Shown: positions 7,401 to 13,617 of the stretch, in pieces
Layout: each line of letters begins with the position of its first letter
Numbering within the stretch: position 1 is the stretch's first letter
Assembly: GCA_014377155.1 (NCBI GenBank)
Contig: JACMQD010000308.1
Coordinates: forward strand, 1 to 13,746
Direction: 5' to 3'
DNA length: 13,746 nt
Origin: Herminiimonas sp.
Lineage (GTDB): Bacteria > Pseudomonadota > Gammaproteobacteria > Burkholderiales > Burkholderiaceae
The notes under the pieces: generated by a model
Seen by the model: the letters and a program-made list of their open reading frames with translations, nothing else
Databases searched by the model: none
What the model was told of the DNA's origin: nothing
Translations under genes and position numbers: made by a program

Positions 7401-9293
7401 CCAATGCGCGTCAGCCGACTGGAACGCATCGTCGAGAAAGGTTTGATCGACCGGATTCTGGTCGATCATCTCAACACCAAGCGAAACAAGAACGACAGCA
7501 AAACCGACAGCCGCAGTTTCATGCTGGGCAACGGCTTATTGCAATCGCAAGACAAAGGCGAGGGAGGGTTGCACAATTGGGCCGGCAACACGCAAGTTGG
7601 CAACAGCCGGTTTACCGATGATGGCAAGACCTATGCGGTCGAATATCAATCGACTGTCGGCATCGGGCAAGCCGCTGCGGAAGACCGTGCCGTGGTGTGG
7701 CAGAGCCGGCTTGCGCAAGGGATCGACAGCCTGTCGAGCCTGTTTGCCGGACAAACGGGCATTCGTCGGGCTGCGTCACAAATCGACAGTACCCCGCCAC
7801 AGCAATCCGGCTTGAATGAACGGCACGACGCTGGCGGTCGCAGGGTCGCCGACAGAATTGGCCGCTATTCTCACGATGCGCTTGGCCGCTTGGCAACCGC
7901 AGACATCGAGCGCCATATCACGGCAACGTACCAATACAACCTTCAGGGATACCGCACGAGAAAAACTGTGGCGGGCAGCACCGGCCCGGCAAAGGCAACG
8001 CACTTTCTGCACGAAGACGGCTTGCTGCTGGCTGAAATCGATCCGGATGCAAAGCGACATACCTATTTTGTATATCTTGGCAGGCGACCGGTTGCGCAGT
8101 TGTCGGCGGCACGCATCGCTTATCTGACGACGGATCATCGCGGTGCGGTGATCGCAGCCACCGACAGTGCACGGCGAGTCGTGTGGAAAGCGGCGCTGGC
8201 CGACGATGGTGGCGCGAGAAGCATCGAAACGGTTGGGCAGGAAGCTATCAATCTGCGGGGGTCGAATCAGTATTACGACTTTGAGACTGCTCTGCATTAC
8301 AACATTCATCGTTATCTCGATCCAGAGACCGGACGTTATCTTGAGCCCGATCCGCTGGGACTAGCGGCAGGGCCGGATCTATATGCTTTCGCACTGGGAC
8401 GTCCGCATGAATACGTCGATGTATTGGGGCTTGCGCCGGAACCGGATGATACGTTGGATTCACCAATGGGGCCGGCGTATTTTGGGACGTACGTGCATGG
8501 GTTGTTTTCCGAGCAGATTTTGGGCTTTGGTCTAGGATGGGGAGCAAACGATGGACGGAATCGAACTTGGACGGATGGGCGGCCGGACGCGTACTTTGTT
8601 GATAGATCAAACTTGGCTTTTGAGGCGCAAAGCCGGTCATTCACCGGTGAAGTGTGGGAATTGAAGCCGATCGGATGGATTCATGAACCGAAATACAGCC
8701 AAGGCGTGCAACAGGTCATTGGTTACACCACGTCCTCCACGAGAGGATGCTGGGCGACGGGTTCTCCCTCTAAATTGACAGGCTTGTTAGGACCACAAGA
8801 CGCCTTTTGGGGAGGAAATGCATACAAAATTCGTTACGTTCCGGACCAAGCTGTAAGAGGCAAAACTGGCTTGGTTTTCTACACTAAAACCAGAATGCAG
8901 CGCAAGCCGGAACCGGTGGAGGTCCCTGCACCGGCCCTCTCACCGGAACAGGACCGCAAGCTCAAGGAACAGATGCAAGGCATCAAAGGTGCAGGTGCGC
9001 GTGAAGGCTGGTCGGCATTACAGATCGCTGGCTTTATTGTTTTGATTGCCGCCGCTATTGCACTCGCCGTAGCCGTGGCTGTGATTGGTGTAGAAGCTAT
9101 CATTGCGGCAATCATTGGCGCAATTGTATGGGCGATTTCTGCAGCAGCCAGTGGCCTGCTCACCTTGGCAAGAGCATTGTCGCTGGTTTTTGGTTTTGGG
9201 TCATCTGCCATGGCCGATGCAGGTCGAAAAGGGCAGGAAAAGGAAAGCGGGTTGTTGGACAGGACCATCGCGTGGTTCAAAAGCTGGTTTTAA
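4443..9293 (+). CDS. RHS-repeat polymorphic toxin with Sec signal peptide and nuclease-like C-terminus
   Basis: A 1616-residue protein. A basic N-terminus and hydrophobic core end in SQA|Q, a Sec signal peptide. A Cys/Pro-rich segment follows to about residue 90, then the DUF6531-type RHS N-terminal domain (GNPINLINGNKY, about 97-115). YD repeats (YDAAGRL, YDRLGRL, YDAIGRR, HDALGRL) run from about 350 to 1200. The RHS core follows (LRGSNQYY, RYLDPETGRYLEPDPLGL, PDLYAFALGRPHEY, DVLGL), ending near 1328; the second DPxGL motif is DVLGL. The remaining 287 residues are the variable toxin end: a candidate PD-(D/E)XK nuclease with H1352, D1382, E1406-x-K1408 and Q1424, then a hydrophobic region about 1525-1585 and a short charged tail. 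RHS proteins form a shell round their toxin. No PAAR or VgrG is present, which separates this from T6SS-loaded RHS proteins. The start codon lacks a clear ribosome binding site. Confidence 0.9.
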   Translation: MKMTTRRSLFSLQSRLRSLLSSLLAVVLVIFATPTSQAQIPGLPAASSCNPAMQSCMPGTPMPTPGPPRCGPAAGGATCNGNGPASQGNTSNTNQGAGNPINLINGNKYQREEDLPALPGVLGLEIVRHYNSAYSNADTATGILGRGWKLSYETDLYAIGNTIQIMQADGTRIIFTRDASNRSLCASANPADGRMRVERTKRGEEYLWTWTNGRVLSFNSDGKLVQIAAPTGEFVSLQRDVKGLLVQVTDPQGRQLRLLYPDRKSTAGSARFRGVMAIDSPVGKFSYGYGSTLPQGATADQASVLPNLVTVAYPDGSSGRRYHYEDARRPTYLSGISVESKADGKADGKVITQRIGTYLYDINGRGVLTVKGTPARLQTNAEGQPLQPARLVEGTGIGQVTLDFATPGVTVLTNSLGQKTTYRHAIVAGEYRLLEVRGVGCADCGETNVRYGYDRLGRLNEMTHLNPVGEAIAGTRTEFDASGRTLRISHIGYAVNATGNPVAASSRPLVRYEYARTDALSPSSPAALLSAEPILIARPSVVAGQEHRVRIEYNAARQPVSITETGFSPALAESAGSVVTGLPQLMSRSTTYRYQSINGRSVLAEIDGPLPNGPKNGPEDSDVTRYTWDARADRTQQIIYPAGLTARFGYHQNSGRIVRVTGVDGVMTDLIHRPNGALTSLTRAGAVTTYQQDATGRMSAMRDPSGRQLRFIYNVADHLTAIIDEQENRLALHRDSESNLTQMQLHNPDDSVPRQRIFQMDRTAGGGVDTGAAAIAQLMQSLHTITSLAPAELSALPLEILQKIALIATEKGMDERRAMHTDTDGQGRITTYWYNDFNQLTQEHSPVTGMTHYRYDAAGQLQARQQGDGSQLSYSRDAAGRIVRMQAHAVAKQPPASSAALINTGSDALDEDARIDWSNTNKPLHIRYKAGEEQFSYDAAGRLQQHGWRIGQADYAVRYQYDAIGRRISKQLPDGTRIGYQYGKLDPMRVSRLERIVEKGLIDRILVDHLNTKRNKNDSKTDSRSFMLGNGLLQSQDKGEGGLHNWAGNTQVGNSRFTDDGKTYAVEYQSTVGIGQAAAEDRAVVWQSRLAQGIDSLSSLFAGQTGIRRAASQIDSTPPQQSGLNERHDAGGRRVADRIGRYSHDALGRLATADIERHITATYQYNLQGYRTRKTVAGSTGPAKATHFLHEDGLLLAEIDPDAKRHTYFVYLGRRPVAQLSAARIAYLTTDHRGAVIAATDSARRVVWKAALADDGGARSIETVGQEAINLRGSNQYYDFETALHYNIHRYLDPETGRYLEPDPLGLAAGPDLYAFALGRPHEYVDVLGLAPEPDDTLDSPMGPAYFGTYVHGLFSEQILGFGLGWGANDGRNRTWTDGRPDAYFVDRSNLAFEAQSRSFTGEVWELKPIGWIHEPKYSQGVQQVIGYTTSSTRGCWATGSPSKLTGLLGPQDAFWGGNAYKIRYVPDQAVRGKTGLVFYTKTRMQRKPEPVEVPAPALSPEQDRKLKEQMQGIKGAGAREGWSALQIAGFIVLIAAAIALAVAVAVIGVEAIIAAIIGAIVWAISAAASGLLTLARALSLVFGFGSSAMADAGRKGQEKESGLLDRTIAWFKSWF
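9130..9293 (+). repeat. RHS tail repeat, copy 1 (3' end of the intact RHS gene)
   Basis: This 164-nt segment encodes the last hydrophobic helix and charged tail of the RHS protein (AISAAASGLLTLARAL ... DRTIAWFKSWF). It recurs without gaps at 10356-10519. By eye there are about 18 differences over 164 nt, mostly at third codon positions. Both copies are followed by exactly 18 nt and then a gene of the same family. Confidence 0.9.
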
Positions 9294-9311
9294 ATCAAGG
9301 AAAATATAGAA

Positions 9312-10268
9312 ATGACACGAGAATTTGGGGACAAGTGGTGGATATCACCTTCGCATGAGTCAGACCTATTCTTGCAGGGAATTGCCGAGGGTGTCATTAA
9401 GAGCGAGCTTGAGTGGATGGAACATGATATTCACCAGGGCTACGATTGTTATTACCCATCAATTACCAGGTGGGGTCAGCTGCCCCAGCCTTGGGCAAGT
9501 TCTATGGGAATCAAAAAGTTAGCGTCGGATTGGCTATTTACTTATGCAAGAGCTCATGATGATTCTATTTATAAAAATTTTCAGTTTTTCCCCACTTTGG
9601 CGGACGTAGAGCTACGCGCACATTATAGAAATATCTTCGATCCTATTTCTATGAGTAACATACCAAATTCGCCTTGGCTCTATTTCGATCCTATCGTCGA
9701 TAACTTGGCCAAGGAAGCACGTGGGCCCAATAAAGGAAAAAGTTCGAGCGATGAAAAAACTAGCTTTGGTCAAGAATATTTAAATATTGAAAAACCTTGG
9801 CGTACTAGCACGATTCCCGGTTTTCCTCCGGCGTCTAATGCTTTTGGAGACGACGAGTATCCACAATATTGTAAAGAAGAGATGATGTTTGCACAGCCCG
9901 ACTTTTATTTTTCCTTGTTTAATCTAATGGCACCCAACTGGCAATACGTCAGTAAATTATCTAGCAAATATCTATTAACGTTTATTCGTCCCTTTAACGA
10001 TAAATTTCAATGGGCGATTCTCTTGGAACGCTCCAAAAACAGATTTCCAATGGTGAGACAGTTTGACTTGGTTTTAATACCAACGAGTGTGAATCAAACC
10101 GTCAAACCGAAAAATATTCTATTTCAATATCATTTTCCATTTAGCCAAAATCGGTGCGTCGCTATCCAGCAACTTGCTTTGTGGCAGGCAGATATGGATT
10201 TCAAATACCGACATTTTGAAAAACGCATGCAGTATCTTGAACCGCTTATTGCTAAATTTCTAAAGTAA
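9312..10268 (+). CDS. Candidate immunity protein for the RHS toxin (copy 1)
   Basis: A 318-residue protein 18 nt after the RHS stop, with an AAGGAAAA site 7 nt before ATG. I do not recognise the family. It has no signal peptide and no membrane helix, so it is probably cytoplasmic. It is rich in Trp, Tyr and Phe. The blocks shared with its paralogue at 10538-11521 are SPWLYFDP, EKPWRT, GFPPA, APNWQ, LSSKYL, FQWAILLERSK, VRQFDLV, YHFPF and ALWQAD, strongest in the C-terminal half. Immunity genes lie directly downstream of RHS toxins, and position, duplication with the toxin tail and low GC relative to the RHS gene all fit. At over 300 residues it is larger than most immunity proteins. A toxin-modifying or accessory role cannot be excluded. 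Confidence 0.7.
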   Translation: MTREFGDKWWISPSHESDLFLQGIAEGVIKSELEWMEHDIHQGYDCYYPSITRWGQLPQPWASSMGIKKLASDWLFTYARAHDDSIYKNFQFFPTLADVELRAHYRNIFDPISMSNIPNSPWLYFDPIVDNLAKEARGPNKGKSSSDEKTSFGQEYLNIEKPWRTSTIPGFPPASNAFGDDEYPQYCKEEMMFAQPDFYFSLFNLMAPNWQYVSKLSSKYLLTFIRPFNDKFQWAILLERSKNRFPMVRQFDLVLIPTSVNQTVKPKNILFQYHFPFSQNRCVAIQQLALWQADMDFKYRHFEKRMQYLEPLIAKFLK

Positions 10269-10270
10269 AT

Positions 10271-10519
10271 TTGCGCAGCACGCCGGTCAACCAACACAGG
10301 CTGGGGCAGATCTACCTTGACCTGCGGGGTTCCAACCAGTACTTCGCTGCCGTAGGGGCAATTTCTGCAGCAGCCAGTGGTCTGCTGACCTTGGCAAGAG
10401 CATTGGCGCTGGTGTTTGGTTTTGGGTCATCTGCCATGGCCGATGCAGGTCGAAAAGGGCAGGAGAAGGAGAGCGGTTTACTAGACCGAACCATCGCCTG
10501 ATTCAGAGGCTGGCTTTAG
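10271..10519 (+). pseudogene. Orphan RHS C-terminal remnant (core scrap fused to tail)
   Basis: An open frame from TTG 10271 reads a scrap of RHS core around 10310-10346 (GQIYLDLRGSNQYF, matching LRGSNQYY in the intact gene near 8257-8275). It then jumps straight into the RHS tail repeat at 10356-10519. Most of the core and the whole nuclease domain are missing, equal to roughly 850 nt of the intact gene. The Trp codon of TIAWF has become TGA at 10499-10501, so the frame ends six codons early; the original stop is the TAG at 10517-10519. It is the relic of a displaced RHS toxin end whose immunity gene still follows. A small functional protein of 76 residues is possible but there is no ribosome binding site to support it. 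Confidence 0.85.
10356..10519 (+). repeat. RHS tail repeat, copy 2 (inside the orphan remnant)
   Basis: This is the direct-repeat partner of 9130-9293, of equal length and without gaps, about 88% identical by eye. Up to its premature TGA the encoded peptide differs at one residue (Ser to Ala in ARALxLVFGFG). The excess of silent changes shows the tail was under protein-level selection before this copy decayed. Confidence 0.9.
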
Positions 10520-10524
10520 CTAAT

Positions 10525-10530
10525 GGAAAG
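10525..10530 (+). promoter_or_regulatory. Ribosome binding site that sets the start of the second immunity gene
   Basis: GGAAAG lies 7 nt before ATG 10538. In the first cassette GGAAAA sits at the same place in an 18-nt spacer of identical length. This favours 10538 over the upstream in-frame ATG at 10523, which overlaps the site. Confidence 0.6.
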
Positions 10531-10537
10531 ACTGCGC

Positions 10538-11521
10538 ATGAAACGAGAATTTAGACAGAGCTGGTGGACATCGCCCTCGCGTGAATCGGATCTGCTTTTG
10601 CAACGAATAGCCGAGGATGCAATTACGAAAGAACTGGCATGGCTAGAGCAGGACATTGACGAAGGATTTGGTGGTTATCACAGGTCGGTTTGGTGGCGAC
10701 AGAGGGTTCAGCAACCTTGGTTAAGTGATCTAGGTTTTAAAGGATTGGTAGGAAATTGGTTGTTCGGGTATGCGAGAAGTGGGGACAGTTTTTTATACGA
10801 AAATTGGTGGCTATCGCCCTCGCTAGAGGCTATAGAAATGCGGAGTCAATACAGAAATATTTACGATCCGATGTTTATGGCATTAAGCGTAACTGAAAAT
10901 TCGCCATGGCTTTATTTCGATCCTGTGATTGACGATTATGCAAAAAAGTTAAGTTTTGCAAACCAAGAAAATGAACAGAGATCTATTTCATTATGGCAAA
11001 GAAAGCTATTTTTGGAAATGGAAAAACCGTGGCGTACAAAGCTGGTTTCTGGATTTCCGCCTGCGCCAAATTATCAGGGTGACGACGCACTTCCACAGTT
11101 TTGTGCAGTCGATGTGATGTACACAAAAACTGATTTTTACCTAGAATTATTGCATGCTTTGGCACCAAATTGGCAACATGCCAGTATGTTGTCGAGCAAA
11201 TACTTGATAACCTTTACTCGCTATTTGAATCAAGAATTCCAATGGGCTATTTTGTTGGAGCGATCTAAAAGCATGTTACCGGCTGTAAGGCAATTTGATC
11301 TTGTTGTGATACCTACAAGCATAAAAAAAACGATAAAGCCTAGGGATATATTGTTTCATTACCATTTCCCATTTGGACAAAATAATTGTGTTGCAACGCA
11401 AGAATTGGCTTTGTGGCAGGCAGATGTGGAGTTCAAATATCGACATTTAGAAATGCGGATGCGTTATCTCGAACCGTTTGTCCTCGAGTTGCTTGAATGT
11501 GGCGTGGCCGGACATTCTTGA
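10538..11521 (+). CDS. Candidate immunity protein, diverged paralogue (copy 2)
   Basis: A 327-residue protein starting at ATG 10538, the position matching the start of copy 1 (MKREF against MTREF). It aligns with copy 1 end to end at roughly half identity by eye, most strongly in the C-terminal half (SSKYL, FQWAILLERSK, VRQFDLV, KYRHLE). It has a short extra C-terminal extension (ECGVAGHS). No signal peptide or membrane segment is seen and it is AT-rich like copy 1. The toxin it once matched is now only a tail fragment, yet the frame is intact over 327 codons. It may therefore be kept as an orphan immunity gene against relatives carrying the lost toxin. The family is not recognised. Confidence 0.72.
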   Translation: MKREFRQSWWTSPSRESDLLLQRIAEDAITKELAWLEQDIDEGFGGYHRSVWWRQRVQQPWLSDLGFKGLVGNWLFGYARSGDSFLYENWWLSPSLEAIEMRSQYRNIYDPMFMALSVTENSPWLYFDPVIDDYAKKLSFANQENEQRSISLWQRKLFLEMEKPWRTKLVSGFPPAPNYQGDDALPQFCAVDVMYTKTDFYLELLHALAPNWQHASMLSSKYLITFTRYLNQEFQWAILLERSKSMLPAVRQFDLVVIPTSIKKTIKPRDILFHYHFPFGQNNCVATQELALWQADVEFKYRHLEMRMRYLEPFVLELLECGVAGHS

Positions 11522-11550
11522 TTGCTACGGTTAGTATAAAACCGGAGAAA

Positions 11551-11781
11551 CTGGGCTTCGATGCCGAAAGCGGGCTGCACTCCAATACCCATCGCTATTT
11601 CGATCCGGTAGCGGCGCGCTATCTGACGCCGGACCCGCTAGGACTGGCGGTGGGGCCGGATCTGTATGCGTTTGCGCTGAACCGGCCGCATGCGGTGAGT
11701 GATCCGCCGGGGCTGCAACCGGCCCCGGCGCAGAACGTCGGTGAATGGTCAATGCAAGATCGCTTGAAGTATGTTGTTTAA
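11551..11781 (+). pseudogene. RHS core remnant with broken C-terminal extension
   Basis: The frame reads FDAESGLHSNTHRYFDP, RYLTPDPLGL, GPDLYAFALNRP and DPPGL, the same RHS core as the intact gene at about 8277-8430. It has no upstream repeats. The second DPxGL motif (DPPGL) keeps the proline that the intact gene has lost. After the core about 20 residues of a different C-terminal extension (QNVGEWSMQDRLKYVV) run into an in-frame TAA at 11779-11781. This is a displaced RHS end, distinct from the orphan at 10271. The bases between the preceding gene stop and 11551 show nothing clear. Confidence 0.85.
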
Positions 11782-11988
11782 CGCGTCGTGCAGCAGTACG
11801 CTGGCGAACTGGGCAATACCTTAATTCAACTGGTCAGCCCGACGGGGTTAGCGACCACCGCGACGGTATTTGGTATGTGGGTACTCCGGCATCAGTCAGC
11901 GCTGAGTTGGCATGGTTCGGCTAATGTTTCGCCGTTAGCCCGCGCGATTCACTTACCGCTGCTTCGACAATCGTCACTGCCAACATGA
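11782..11988 (+). pseudogene. Continuation of a displaced RHS C-terminal region past an in-frame stop
   Basis: Beyond the TAA at 11779-11781 the same frame stays open to 11988 and begins with a protein-like segment (RVVQQYAGELGNTLIQLVSP, then TGLATTATVFGMW). This amphipathic-then-hydrophobic pattern resembles lead-in segments that follow RHS cores. After about residue 40 the reading loses protein character, so a deletion or frameshift probably follows. No toxin domain can be named. Confidence 0.45.
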
Positions 11989-11998
11989 CCTGCGCCAG

Positions 11999-12277
11999 TT
12001 ACGGCTTCGCGAATACGCCAGCAATGAACTGCCGGCACCATTTGAACAATATGTTGAAGTTGACATTATTGATCTGCGCAAGCTGCGACACCGAGACGCC
12101 AGTTTCACAAGCATGCTGCACCAGCGACTGCCTGAATTCGGACGGAAGCGATTTCCACTTCAATGCCGAATGCACATAGACTTTATTGAAGTGCTCAGAG
12201 GCGTCTGGCAATTGGGCGAAAACCGCTTTGGCGGTACTACGATCCAATTGGATAAGGTAATCCTGCTTGAACCTCAA
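11999..12277 (-). pseudogene. IS66-type OrfA (TnpA) remnant
   Basis: On the minus strand, 92 codons open from a TTG at 12277. The middle part (LPSEFRQSLVQHACETGVSV, then SQLAQINNVNFNILFKWCRQ) has the helix-turn-helix pattern of the small OrfA protein of IS66-family elements: an F-x-x-x-L-V segment, GxSVS, then N-x-N-x-LFKW-x-RQ. The N-terminal 45 residues do not look like OrfA, and no OrfB, transposase or inverted repeat is seen nearby. I take it as a decayed scrap of an insertion sequence that landed among the RHS relics. The opposite strand also has open frames here, but they lack recognisable content. Confidence 0.55.
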
Positions 12278-12317
12278 ACCCAGTCAAGGCAACATCACGT
12301 GAAACAACATCGAAGAA
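12278..12317. other. Short unassigned spacer
   Basis: About 40 nt between the IS66-type remnant and the YD-repeat remnant. I see no gene, repeat or terminator in it. Confidence 0.4.
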
Positions 12318-12497
12318 CGCGGTAAAAAAATTCGCACACTGCGCTACCGTCACGATCACCGCTACGACGCGCAAGCCGATTGACCGGCATCACATAATCC
12401 GCAACCCGGTAACGTCGTTACAGTACGGCACTACAACGCCGCCGGGCGACTCACGCAACACGTTCAATTTCACGATGGCTTGCAACACAATTTTTAC
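12318..12497 (+). pseudogene. RHS/YD-repeat remnant
   Basis: One frame reads RGKKIRTLRYRHDHRYDAQ up to a TGA at 12381-12383. It then continues in the same frame as VRHYNAAGRLTQHVQFHDG and a few more residues. YDAQ and YNAAGRLTQ are the tyrosine-aspartate repeat units found throughout the intact RHS protein. There is no start codon context and one internal stop, so this is a relic of repeat-region coding. Its 3' part lies antisense to the last codons of the diguanylate cyclase gene; the exact right boundary is uncertain. Confidence 0.6.
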
Positions 12498-13617
12498 CGG
12501 CGGCTTTGGCCCGGTATAACGCTTTGTCGGCTTCGTCGAAAAAGCTGTGAATCTCTCCGGCGGGCGGTATGCCGGTTGTTACGCCAATACTGGCAGTGAA
12601 GGCCGGCGAATCGCCTGGTCCGGGTTCCTGGACCGCACCGCAGATGCGTGTGGCCACTTGAAGCGCGGTATCGTGGTCGGTATCTGGTAGAAGGACGACG
12701 AATTCTTCGCCGCCATAGCGTCCGAACACGTCGTGACCACGTAGCATCGTAGAGGTCTTGCGAACGAACTCCTTGAGTACGATGTCGCCACCGCGATGTC
12801 CGTGCCGATCGTTAATGCTTTTGAAGTTATCAAGGTCTATCATCAACAATGAAGATTGCCGCCCCGTGCGCATGCTTCGGGCTAACTCTACGGCGGCACG
12901 CTGCTCGAATGCCGATCGGGTTGCGATGCCTGTCAGTCCATCGCGTAAGGCAGCATTTTCAAGGCGGACTTGCAGCCTTTTCGTCACCATCAGAAAAAAA
13001 CCCATGCTCAAAGCGATCAGTGAAAATGCAAAGGTTGCGAGATAAACGTACTGAATGGATGAGGCGTCCGTTAATGGTTGCGATGTTGAAGGCGACGCTA
13101 TGGCAGCAAGGCATCGCGCAGCTGAAACTAGTCCAGTGATGAAAAACACCGCTGCGGTAAAGTATTCTGCAAAGTACTTGCGCTTGTCGCGCCAGATTGC
13201 AAGGCCAGCGGCTGCGAACAGGAGGGCATTGATGGAACTGACGATCACAATCCTTGTACGGTAGTCATCGCTTACGAATGTTGGCCATAGCAAAAGGCCC
13301 GCGGAGATGACAGGTAGCGCAACATACAGCGCACGGTAGGGGGCTAGATCGCAGAACTGCCGAATGCTCGCGTATAGCAATACGATGCCCGTGACGACGG
13401 TGATGTTGGCGAAATAGCTCGAATACAGCACGCCGATGGACGTGCGCGTAGCAAACAGAAGCGACGACAGGACTAGAACGATGCAAGCGCTTCCCCAGCA
13501 ATTTAAAGCCCCTATGTCGTCTGAAATTCCGCGCCGAAGCGAGAAGCAAATAAATGCACACATCGCAGCGACGCACGTGGAAATCACGATGAATGATCGC
13601 GGATCGAATCCCAGCAT
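12451..13617 (-). CDS. Membrane-bound diguanylate cyclase (GGDEF)
   Basis: A 388-residue protein. Residues 1 to about 215 contain about seven hydrophobic helices and no recognisable periplasmic sensor domain. A short linker leads to a GGDEF domain: DGLTGIATRSAF, DLDNFKSINDRHGH, then the active site GGEEF at 302-306. An RxxD inhibitory site (R293-G-H-D296) lies five residues before it, so product feedback by c-di-GMP is expected. ASIGV and the closing ADKALYRAKAAGKN segment complete the domain. The enzyme would join two GTP into c-di-GMP at the inner membrane, a signal controlling attachment and biofilm. Start ATG 13617 has only a weak AGAAAG site. The last 12 or so residues after GKN are antisense to a YD-repeat remnant and may not be original. 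Confidence 0.92.
   Translation of the reverse strand: MLGFDPRSFIVISTCVAAMCAFICFSLRRGISDDIGALNCWGSACIVLVLSSLLFATRTSIGVLYSSYFANITVVTGIVLLYASIRQFCDLAPYRALYVALPVISAGLLLWPTFVSDDYRTRIVIVSSINALLFAAAGLAIWRDKRKYFAEYFTAAVFFITGLVSAARCLAAIASPSTSQPLTDASSIQYVYLATFAFSLIALSMGFFLMVTKRLQVRLENAALRDGLTGIATRSAFEQRAAVELARSMRTGRQSSLLMIDLDNFKSINDRHGHRGGDIVLKEFVRKTSTMLRGHDVFGRYGGEEFVVLLPDTDHDTALQVATRICGAVQEPGPGDSPAFTASIGVTTGIPPAGEIHSFFDEADKALYRAKAAGKNCVASHREIERVA

Noticed and set aside
4443..9293. T6SS-loaded RHS effector with PAAR domain
   Set aside because: The N-terminus is a signal peptide and Cys/Pro-rich segment with no PAAR motif, and no T6SS gene adjoins it.
10523..10537. ATG 10523 as start of the second immunity gene
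   Set aside because: Alignment with the first copy, the equal 18-nt spacer and the position of GGAAAG all point to ATG 10538.
11788..11988. A separate 66-codon gene after the RHS core remnant
   Set aside because: It continues the frame of the remnant past its stop codon and loses protein character midway, so it is more likely a broken toxin end than a gene.
12113..12325. A 70-codon plus-strand open frame opposite the IS66-type remnant
   Set aside because: It has no ribosome binding site or known motif, and the minus strand shows the OrfA helix-turn-helix pattern.
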